DNA from: Pseudisothecium myosuroides
Taxonomy: Eukaryota > Streptophyta > Bryopsida > Hypnales > Lembophyllaceae
Direction: 5' to 3'
NCBI GenBank assembly: GCA_951799445.1
Contig: OX637290.1
Span: 2,668,501-2,732,500, forward strand
Length of the DNA stretch: 64,000 bases
The notes under the pieces were generated by a model. That model ran no database searches and was not told where the DNA came from. It saw only the letters and a list, made by a program, of their open reading frames with translations. Made by a program: the position numbers and the translations under genes. Below are positions 25,874 to 36,091 of the stretch, piece after piece (the first letter of the stretch is position 1; each line of letters starts with the position of its first letter).

Positions 25874-26816
25874 GACAACTACAAGTTTAGTTGGCTTGAT
25901 GATTTTTAGAATTGCAGAATCTGAAACTCATTTAGTTGGCTCGAAATTTTTTTGGTGCCTGTTGAGCCACTCAAATTTTCCAAAAGTATTCTACATCAAC
26001 TTAGAGCTTATTTTGGACATGAACAGAGAAATTCTATTTACGGGACCTATCTTTTAGAATAGGGAATTCCGGAACGGGTACTATAGCAACCTTTTAGTGA
26101 AGATTGGTACATGACTTTTATTAGATGAAAGAATGTTGACAGTTGGTTTTGTTGAGAAATTCTGCACCGCTTGACATTCTAAACACGGAAGTATCGAGCA
26201 CAATTTTTTTCCCCCCGCATTCATTTTTCCTGCCTTCTCTCTCTCAGCCACACCTCGTCAAGTCGTTCATTATTTTGGTATTTTTCTTACATGAGTTGAA
26301 GCTCCAGTTTTTATTTCTTGCAATTAGGCTTTGGTTTACATGTATTGCGGTTTCATTGTGCCCCTTGTTGAGATCAGTCAAAAGTGTACAACGGTTTACT
26401 GTATTTTTTTGTTTGAACTGTAGAGAGTACTTCTTCAGCGGCAGTTTTATGTTCTTGTTTGCACTCTTCATTGTGGATTGCTGTGCGGTAGTGCAGTTTC
26501 AGTATCTTCAGAAGCCATGTAAGTTTAAAATCTTATGCTCCTTTCCTCTGTTGCTTCCAACAATTTCTAGTTCTAAACTTTTGCGTGATTCTGTTATTTG
26601 ATAAATATTTCATTGACTCTAGTTTCTTGCATTGTTAGGTTTATTGTAATTGTGTGAATACAACGTTTCTATCTTATTGCCTAATTTATAAATTGATATT
26701 ATGCACTAAGTCTGCAATTGTGTGAGTTTTATGGCACTGAACGAATTACACTGAATTGAGTAAGCCGAGAATGTCACCGCTATTTAAGGGATTTGTATTT
26801 TCATCATAAATTCAAT
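25874..26816. other. Non-coding spacer before the palindrome array
   Basis: T-rich DNA. The 152-codon frame at 26143-26601 is low complexity (Phe/Leu/Ser rich), lacks any domain and is not accepted as a gene. Confidence 0.4.
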
Positions 26817-27892
26817 TATCCTCGACTCAAAGATACTGAAGTATTATGGAATTCCATTATAACAAAACACTTTGTTTTGGATTTCAGAGACCTAACAGGA
26901 TATATAGGTCTTAAATTAGTTCATCCTCAAGTCGAGGATAAAATATATTTTCCTTCTAGTGGTCTGAAATTGATATATAAAAACATCTCAATTATCCTTG
27001 ATTTGAGGATATATACTAGTTTACGATTTTGAATGGTCACAAATTAATAACATTTAGAATATACATATTATCCTCGATTCGAGGGTAATTATATACAAGA
27101 ATAGTTCTGAAATTCCCAAGTTGAAATGATGATTACCCTCGACTTGAGGATAAATTATATAAGGAATAGGTTTTACAATAGGACTCATTTATATTTATAT
27201 TAAGTTTTTTATTATCGTCAACTCAAGTATAAATGTTTTGACTGAAACACATTGATGTATTCACAAGGGATTACAAGTAGAATATGTTCATTATCCTCGA
27301 TTTGAGGATAAATAGTTTGATATTCTTCTTCAACACCCACCACCTAATATATGAGGATTTTGTACTTATCCTCGAGTCGTGGATACGATATTTTGTTTGT
27401 TGTCTTATAACATGACTGGTCATAAATGAGATAAACAAAATGAATATTTAAGGGTCAAATTTCATTAATTCGTGATTCATTGATCATTATCTTCCAGTGA
27501 GTTTTAATGACTTGGTTTGATTTACTTTAACTAATTAGTACTTAGTAGTGACAAATGTCATATAATGCAGAATCCAATTGAATTAATAATTTGAAATTGG
27601 CATGGACTACATTTGGATTATATCAAATAACTGTGTTAGTAGTATTATCCTCGACTTGAGCATATTTTTATTGAAGTATTCATTTTTATAAGAGTTTCTA
27701 ATATAAATGAATATATTTGGATGAATTCTATTTGGTGGTTGTAAGGAGTATTTGAGATTTTTTCATTTATGGATATTGATGAAATTCATTGAGTTTCCGC
27801 ATTTCTTTGTTGTGGTCATTTGTGCCTGCCATATATGTTATTGATTGCTGTGAGTATATATATCATGATGAATTATCCTTGACCCGAGGATA
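26817..27892. repeat. Array of ten palindromic sites, consensus TATCCTCGACTCGAGGATA
   Basis: Ten 19-bp inverted-repeat sites start at 26817, 26922, 26993, 27069, 27134, 27213, 27292, 27367, 27646 and 27874. Spacing is 65-105 bp over the first eight and wider after that. Arms are TATCCTCGA/TCGAGGATA with one to several mismatches, mostly C/T or G/A. The DNA between sites is AT-rich and not conserved, so this is not a simple tandem duplication. The array sits between the acidic frame and the DUF7869 relic. It resembles a set of protein-binding sites (transposase or regulator); the binding partner is inference. Confidence 0.8.
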
Positions 27893-27905
27893 AATCGCAA
27901 TTTTT

Positions 27906-28651
27906 CAGGGTGGTTGCAAGAAAGACCGACCGGTTTTTGTAGCGTTTTCCACAGTACTCACTTTTTCTTTCGGGAGTACTGTATAATTAGAAAAACAATT
28001 TTAAAAAAATGTAAAAAATATTTTTCATGTATAAACCTTTAAGAAGAAGGTACCCTAAGAAGGAAAAGCGTAGAAAAAATCTCAAAGTAGAACTTGAAAA
28101 GTCTCATGAACTAGCAAAATTGCAGGAAAATAGGTCCTTTCACATTTTAATTTGTAAAAAATAGGGAAAGAAATTTTTGAGGAAAATAAAAATTGGAAAT
28201 TTGAGAGAACTTTATAATAAAGATATGTCACCAAAAGAATGATCTCAAAACCATCTTCAATATTCAGAAGTGTGCACGCAAGGGAGCCTTGTTTGCATGC
28301 ATGTGGAGGACATAAAATAATGTTTTTTAAAATTTCCTTTGGTAGGCACATGGGTCCCTAATGTAAGAATAGACCACAGAAATTTCAGATCTAGATCATT
28401 AATTTTGGGTACTCCCCAGTACTAAAAACCCCTAAACTGCAAAGTGTGACAAATTAGCCAAAATTAAAATTAAATGTAAAATGATTTTTGAAAATTTCTA
28501 AAAAATAAGGGATCTGATTACTCTCATATTATCCATCTTCAGGAAAAATTTCAAATTGATCGGGCTCATGCTTCAAAAGTTGTAGCAAATGACAACTTTG
28601 CCAATCCAAGTGTGACACAAAATAATACTAGTCTTTCTTGCAATCACCCTT
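27906..28651. mobile_element. Small TIR element, AGGGTG-starting ends
   Basis: The left end CAGGGTGGTTGCAAGAAAGAC is matched by an inverted right end GTCTTTCTTGCAATCACCCTT (two internal differences). CAGGG ends recall hAT elements, but no 8-bp duplication was found. About 745 bp, no transposase; the minus-strand frame at 28082-28351 shows no domain. Confidence 0.5.
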
Positions 28652-31341
28652 AACTAGATTTTCCTATTCTTTATGCAAAATGGACATTCCTGTGACAAAC
28701 GAGTTTCAGTATCAGAGCCAACTTTGCCGCTGGATGTCGTAGCTTGCAAGGGTATCCCTTGGGCTTCTTAAAATACGAAGTGTATCACACTTACAAACGA
28801 GGTGCTTGGGGGTAGAAGTGGCGAAAGGAATTTGTCACAGCACTGATGCAGATCTCGTTATGGACATGGACGGGGAGCCGCTTGACGACAACCGGGTTGC
28901 AATTCAAATTGCAGAGTTGCTGTGCGAGACTGATGTTCCTTCGACGTGGATGTGGTCAATGCACTCCTGGCCCATTTCAAGGGTCTATCTACGCGAGGCC
29001 AGCTTACATGACCATGATCAAACGTATATCTTCAAGGTTGTAGTCAATTCTTCCAGGCGGCGCGTTTAGGCTGATGTTCACTCATACGAGACCTCTCCGG
29101 AGAGGAATGAACGTGTTATCCCTCCTAAGAAAGACGTTTTACTCACTCCACAATCAATCACTGAGGTGTCTTCCAAGACTTGTTGCCCAAAGAATTGTTT
29201 GCAGCCATTTCCATGTAGGCAAATACAAGCCATTTGATCTCAAATGTATGTGCGGGTGGAGTATATGAGCGTAAATCTTGTCTTCTTGACGTGCACAAGC
29301 AAGTCCATCCTAATGCCAATGGAAGGGATATGGTCACCTTGGGTAATTTGGAAGTTTGTTTGGCCACGTGGTGGACCATCTATGGAGTATCAAAAGTTAC
29401 CTTCTATAGGTACAAGGGCATGGCAAGAAATGATGTGCAGCCAAAACAACATGGTAACCTTGGCTTGAAGAAGCCACGCGCGCATACACTACAAGCTATG
29501 GCCACACTTCAAATGCTTCTTGAGACTACTGCGGACCAAATGCCGCACAGATCACGTACCTTTTAGTCAGGGGAGAAAGTTCCTTCCATGGTTCTCCCAT
29601 CAGCATTTTGGTGGAGGGACGCCTTGTCAGAGATTAACACTGTGAATTCGACATTTCAATTGCAGCATATCTCAAATAGAGGGTTGAGCAACATTCAGCA
29701 TGCTTCTTTTTCTGAGTTCGCTTCCAAGTCTTGTGGCAATAGTTTTGCTTGTTGTGGGCAATGTGACAAATTCAAACAATTGAGGAATGCTTGCACTCCA
29801 CGTTCGCAAGCCCAAGAAATATGGACTAGGAAATTGAAAGTCCATCTAGATGGATAAAGGGCTTATAGGGAGCTCTATTATACAAATCGTATGATCTCGA
29901 AGAAGTAGCCTAACAAGATTCTCATTATAATCCATGACAAAATGGATCATTCAAAGATTGCGTCCCCTCATTATTCTCACAAGAGTAAAGTCATAAATTC
30001 TTTCACGAAGGTGTCCATCGCGGTCACAAGCATGATTACTCATGGCCAGGGTGATGTGCAATACGCACACTACGGTTTAGACATTTTTCCGACTGACTCC
30101 AACTATACGTGGAGTCCATTGCAAGATTGTTGTTGGACTTGGAGTCTAAACCCAAGTATTCATCGCATCAACTTTTTGGCAGGGATGATCATATGAATTG
30201 TCCATTGTTGAAGGCCATATTAGAAGGCTTAGAGATTTGCGAAGAATCTCTTTCCAGTCGTCCTGAAGAGGTGGTGCAACTTGGGCGTCTCCCTTCAAGG
30301 CTTCAACATTGAATCTTCAACTTGACAATTGCGCAAGCGACAACAAGAATTGATGGTTTTTTGCATTTTGCTCTCTCCTTATAGATAGAGCCGTTTTCCG
30401 CGAGATATACGTCAATTTCCTCCTTATCGGGTACACTCACGAGGACATTGATGCTCTTTTTGGTTGTTGGAGCGGCAAATTGAAGACAAATGACTACCGC
30501 ACACTTCTAAGGTTGATGAAGTCCTTCATGGATTGTCAAATGCAGCTCGTGATTCCTCATCTCATTGAAGAGGTTCCTGACTTCAAACTATTTGTAGAAG
30601 GGTACTTGCCTACGGGTGATGATTCTCTACAGGGTCATTCACATGGCCAACTATTCAAGTTTTACAAGGATTCCAATGGGTGGCCCTCAATGCAATAAAT
30701 TTTTTTTGTGCGGACATTGATTGGTTGCCAAAGGAAGGTGGGGGAATTTGCTTGAGGAATGAGACAACAGATGGGCACTCCAAAGTGCCCAGGGGTAGCC
30801 ATGCTCCTTTGGCACCGCACACAATGAAGTGCTTCGATGATGTGTGCAAGGGGTTAGATGGGTACATTGCTTTTGGGGGAACAATGGCTAACCAAGACTT
30901 GTCTGGAAAGTTCCGGAGGAAGAATGAGCTAGTGATAAAATACTGGGAAGGTGTAAGAAGCGCTCTCAATGAACCACTGACTTGTAACACAGGAAACACT
31001 ACGAGATGGATTTTGGCCGCATTCACTAGTTCTCGGTGAGGTAGAAGACCAATTCTTAGACAACGGCACTTTGCGTGAGGAGTTTGCGCAAGATGCACCC
31101 TTTGTTGGTCGTAAGCATAATCGTCCATAACCTTCATTCCGTATTGGCCGTGATGTGTATGCGGGTTACTTTCTTGCTATGCACCCCGCTAATCGTGACC
31201 TCCGTCCAATTTGGATTGCTCGGGCACTTACAAATTCTAGTCCAGATCCAGCGCATATCAATTTCATTCAATTGAAGTACTGGAAACCTCTATCATTTCA
31301 ACACGTTGACAAGAAGAAATATTCTAGGTGGGACATAAAAC

Positions 31342-31828
31342 CATTAGAAGAAAAATGGACCCTCGGGAGGTCTGTGAGTTCCCGGACAGCAGGGAACGCT
31401 GTCCGGATAAACAGAAAAAAAAAATTTGAAATTTTTTATTTTATTTTATTTTTTAGGCCAGCGAACGGGGGGCCTGTTCAGAACAGCGAACTGGCGGGAC
31501 AGTGCAATAAAATAATTTTAAAAATATTAAATTAATATTAATATTAAATTAAATGCAGAATTTCAGAATTTACAAATCTGATGTGGCCAAAATTTTCCTC
31601 GTCAGCTTGAATCATTATTTTATTATTATTTTATTATTTTAAATATTTTTTAAATATTTTTAAATATTTAAATATTTTTTTAATATTTTTTTATTGTGGC
31701 CACTATTCATCATTGATGATGAATAGTGGCCATTGTCTCCCAAAGGGGCTGTGAGTTCCATTGCGGGGAACTCACAGACCCTTTGCAAAGGGAAGGAGCC
31801 CTCCCGAGGGCCCATTTTTCTTCTAATG
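31342..31828. mobile_element. 0.49-kb TIR element inserted in the DUF7869 relic
   Basis: The left end CATTAGAAGAAAAATGGACC and the right end, reverse-complemented, CATTAGAAGAAAAATGGGCC match over about 29 bp with one difference. Inside are two more stem-forming blocks (CTGTGAGTTCC repeats near 31372 and 31749-31780) and a perfect 16-bp-arm hairpin at 31697-31732. The host reading frame continues on the right side. No clear target duplication. MITE of unknown superfamily. Confidence 0.75.
31697..31732. repeat. Perfect hairpin inside the 0.49-kb element
   Basis: Arms TGGCCACTATTCATCA and TGATGAATAGTGGCCA are exact reverse complements around a TTGA loop. Confidence 0.95.
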
Positions 31829-32027
31829 AAGGTAATTCATGGTGTGAGGACATGGAGGTCTCCACGAGCTGGAATCATATGGATACTATCATGACGGCTT
31901 AGAAGCCTTGTGTGAGAGCGAGGACTTTAGATTCCAAAGGTAAGACTCCCAAGGCATAGAATTGCATCATCAAAGAGTCTGTGAACGCCATAGTGGCTAG
32001 GAAAAGGAACAATGTACCCTCAGAGTG

Positions 32028-32760
32028 AGGATGAATAGTTTGTAGGCATAGCAAGTCAATAAGAGTTTTAGAAGTTTGTAGGACATCTTTAAATATCTTT
32101 TAAATATCTTTTAAGAGTTTTGAAAAATTCAAAAAAATAGTGTTACAAAAAAAGATTGTGAGGAGTTGTAGAAGTGATACAAAAAAAGATTAATAGGTTA
32201 TTTTTTATAACATGCCTTAAGAAAAGGGGAAAAAAAAATTAGAATTGTTAAAAAATTAGGTTGAAAGGGAGAAGTGAATTTTGTTTGCAAGTTGCTTTAG
32301 TTCATTGGATGACCTTTTTGTGACCTTTATTTCAAATTTGATTGTGGTGGATTTTGCGCAATAAAATATATTTGTATTGTTAATTTCTTGTATTGTATTG
32401 TGCGTTTTGTGGTTTATTTATTGTATTTCAATTGTCCATATTTGTTTGTTTCAAGCGCTAAATGCAATTAAGTATTTTATGATGCTAAATCTTGGACTTC
32501 TCTACCAAAGTGTAAGGAAAATCTTTTTGAAATCGATCTTATATTGAATCACACATTATGAATGGTCCAAGTTCAAGTGTCATTGGACTCCTTGAAATGT
32601 CCTTCACTCCAAATAGTGCCAAGCAAGTATACTCAAAGAGACGTATAGAAAAATATATGTGCTTTGTAATGGACCTATATACCTTGAGATATGAATTGTG
32701 TAGTGTGCTCAGTGAAGAGTGTTGGTATTGTTTCTTATACTTATAGAAATTCATAGTTCA
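32028..32760. other. Intergenic, nothing recognised
   Basis: Low-complexity AT-rich DNA after the end of the transposase relic. No repeat ends or frames with support. Confidence 0.4.
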
Positions 32761-33414
32761 TTAACCCCTAAATGCCCAAGGCACCAAATTTTGGTGTCGA
32801 CAAAACTTTGAAGTTAAAAAAACCTAACCAAATTTCTATTTTTAGAAATTTCTATTTTAGAAATATTCTTTTTGAAGTCTAGTTTTAGCGTCAAAAGTCC
32901 GATTTTGAAAATGATGGATTATGATTTTCCTATTCAAGATTTTGTGCAAGGGTACCCATTGCAATCTTGACTTTTTGTAGTGTTGAGGGCTCTTGGAAAT
33001 GAGCCTCAAATACACTAGATCTTGGAGGAAAAATCACATTAGAAATTCATTTAGAAAAAATGTAGAGTAGATTTTGAGAAGTTATAAATTGATTGGGGTT
33101 ATGCATGTTAGGTCCTTTAACCTCATATTTTTTTGTTGATCAACTTTTTAGAATTGGCATGTGAAAAGAGGATTGAAAGACTTCAAGTCACTTTCGTAGT
33201 TTTAACACCCTCATGTTTAATCATTATAATCTTTCAATTCATAAGTGATATTGTTGTTTTTTCTTTTCCTATGTGACCTCTAACATGTTTGGTTTGAATT
33301 TGTACGGTTACAATTCATAAAAAATTGACACAACTTATTAAAATGTTGTCTTTTTATTCAATTTAGAGCAAATTCCTAGAAGTTCCAAAGAGGCCTTGGG
33401 CATTTAGGAGTTAA
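32761..33414. mobile_element. TTAA-bounded piggyBac-like element
   Basis: It starts TTAACCCCTAAATGCCCAAG and ends, in inverse, TTAACTCCTAAATGCCCAAG. The 22-bp ends differ by one base. TTAA lies at both boundaries (32761-32764 and 33411-33414). The 654-bp interior differs from the 4107 family but the termini are of the same type. Confidence 0.8.
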
Positions 33415-36091
33415 GCATATCATAGTCTCAATATATTGCATTGTCTCATTTTAATGAAACCTTTTGTATACTAAATTTAGGATCATGATTATAACGAGAC
33501 TCCAAATTTTCTCATTTTAATGAATATGGCCTTTTAAACTCGGGCTCTAGTTATCGTTGGATACAACAACTATGAATTCCATGGAGCTTTGAAGTTGAGT
33601 TTTGGAAGTCTCAAAATGATCATTTTGTCTCAATTTAACATATAAGGCCTTTTCTTGGTCTTATATACTATATTTTTTTGGTAAACATTTCTTTCATTTT
33701 TCAATGTTGGTTTCACTTATGTTTTTTATGACAATTTTTTTATAAATCCTCTACATGAGTTTGTGTGGTGTCATTGTTGTACCTTGGTCTCAACCATTTT
33801 AGGGTTGCTTGAATGTAATGAGTGGTCTCTGTATAAATCTCCTTGGGCTCTTTTGCATCCTCTGCTAGCAGAAGTAGTAGACCATCCCACTGTATTACAA
33901 TAGGCAGTAGGGAACTGTAAATACTTCCTAATGGCCCTACATACCAATGTCAAACTTCTATAATATGTATGCTTGTTGCTATTAGTACTTGAACTTAGTA
34001 AAATAACCAGTGGTCTTGATACATTATAGTATCAATTTATTAGATTGTCTCAATTAAATGAACCCTTTTACATTCTAAATTTAGAAAGACAATTAAAATG
34101 AGAATCCACTTCTTCTCATTTTAATGAATATGTCCTTTTTAATGGGTTAAATATATACTAGAGAGAGGGTACTATTCTGGATACTTTAAAATATTTCAGC
34201 ATACTATTAAGTTTGTTTTTTCCTAAAAAGTCATTGTAGACTGATAGTACTACAAAATACGATGATATTGAAATCTACATTTTTTTGGTGAATGATATTT
34301 TTACAATTTTTGCAAATGAGTATAGATGAAGTGACTCTTATAAACATCCTTATACAAGTATGTTGAAAGAATGACTGCATAAAGCATTCGGACTATTTAA
34401 GCTTCACACATTGTACGTTTGACACATTCTATATGATAACTTTTAAAGTAATGAGCCAATGAGGCCAAAATTTATTATGAAGGTGGATGTTACCCTTATA
34501 ATTATAGCGCTTAGCTTTCAAGTATTTCAAAAATTGTTTATTGTTTAAAATTCAATTTTGTTAATCTATCACTCTTATAATTTTCATGGTTTTTAGGATT
34601 TTCAAGTCCTAAAATCCATATATACGTGTTATTGAGAAATATTGAAACTCGGAAAATCTTGAAACAAATATGAGTCCTACAATGTATAGTAATTTCTTCG
34701 TCAATTGGTAATTTTGACTTTAGTGTTAACCGGTGTCCTAGGCCCCTTTCTACAGACACATTCTAGTCATTTGCAGTGCTAAGAATCTAGAATAATTTCT
34801 AGGTCAACAACTTTTGATTTTAGAGATAATCAATGACCTCAACCTTTTCTGTTGATACATCTTGTAATTAGACAATCCGCCAATTTATCTTGAGAATTTG
34901 CCATTTTGTGCATACCTAATTGAACAATTTCCACATGTGAAGTTGCAAATATATGTAACTTCATTTAGAAGCCCATTTGTCCCCAATAATGAATGTTACA
35001 AAGGTTCAAGTGTAGTATTAGCTCTAATTTTAGCACCATTGATTCATCTAATTAATAAGTGTGCAATACTAGCATCACAATAAAATTAGAAGAGGTTGTA
35101 GATTTATCCATTACCTCGAGTTATTTTCTATAACTACAATACTAAAGAAATTACAAATTTTTCAAACACTACCCAACATCTATAGAATGTAGAGAGGTTA
35201 TAGATTTGCCAAGTACTAATTTTATTTTCTAGGAATTAGTAGAATACACTCAATATTTCATGCCACACTAATTTGAAAGAAAATATATTACGACTAGTGT
35301 GTCTTTTGTAAATTAATGTCCCACACTAATAGAAAAAATCACTTTAGTAACAATTGAGCCATAATTCCTAAACATGGATCCCCTACTACAATTGAAAAGC
35401 CTTAAACTCACACCAAATCTCTCAAACAAGTGCCTCCAAAACTAAAGTGCAGATGGGGCACTTATGGCAACTAAGACAAATCCAAACATATAGAAGAGCA
35501 AGAAATGAAGGAGAAGACAATGCAAAGTAAACCCGAAACTTCAACTATAGTAAACTTACATCCAAGATCAAAATCAATTTATTTCTCTTGAGCTCAGAGC
35601 CACACTAACATAAATCTCACTAATTATAATCACCTAGCCTCAACATTGACTTCCAAAATTCATACAAAGGCAAGGACCAAAAATTGAGTTACCTATTTGT
35701 GAGCACAGCAACTGCAATAGCAACAAGAGTGACCTTGCTACTAAGAAAAATAACTCCTAGCATGACCATCTTGAACAAAGAACTTCAAAACAATCATTTG
35801 ACACTTTTTATGGGAATAGTCTTCTCAACACATTTTGAAGTTGCCAACGAAAGGATGCATATTGCATGGACGGGGGTCTTAGGCCAATTCTAACTAAAAT
35901 TTGCCATCCTTTGATTTCAACTTCTTCACAAAAACCATCGCTAAAGAAAATGCAAAGACAACAACCTCTATGAATACCTCCCTCGAGTCATTTCCAACCA
36001 ATGCAATTGTTCTCAACCAATGATCAACACGATAACTATATTCACAGATGGAAACAAGATAGCCAACAATTGGTCAAGATTGCCAACCTGG
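33415..36091. other. Intergenic, downstream of the PPR gene
   Basis: No gene supported. A repeat motif (TTGTCTCATTTTAATGAA and neighbours, near 33440-33540) recurs at about 34050-34140 and inverted near 44510, so old dispersed repeats are present without clear boundaries. Confidence 0.4.

Larger units (their letters stand above)
28800..32027 (+). pseudogene. DUF7869-type (probable DDE transposase) gene relic
   Basis: Fragments in several frames line up in order as one protein of a family abundant in moss and lycophyte genomes. 28806-29069: acidic N-part (DADLVMDMDGEPLDDN). 29234-29566: WTIYGVSKVTFYRY and TADQMPHRSRT. 29588-29857: a Cys-containing CCGQCDKFKQLR. 29890-30110: HDKMDHSKIASPHYSHK. 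30305-30700: LQLDNCASDNKN and YVNFLLIGYTHEDIDALFG, the most diagnostic block. 30690-31350: the C-terminal part with GRDVYAGYFLAMHPANRD. Breaks: TAG at about 29067, a frame change near 29270, a stop near 29564, a frame change near 30108, TGA at 30351-30353 (where the family has a basic residue, consistent with CGA to TGA), further shifts near 31030, and an element inserted at 31342-31828. The tail resumes at 31829. Not functional. Confidence 0.75.

Noticed and set aside
26143..26601. 152-codon plus-strand frame as a membrane protein gene
   Set aside because: Phe/Leu/Ser-rich translation of T-rich DNA, no conserved motif. It lies in the spacer between an acidic frame and the palindrome array.
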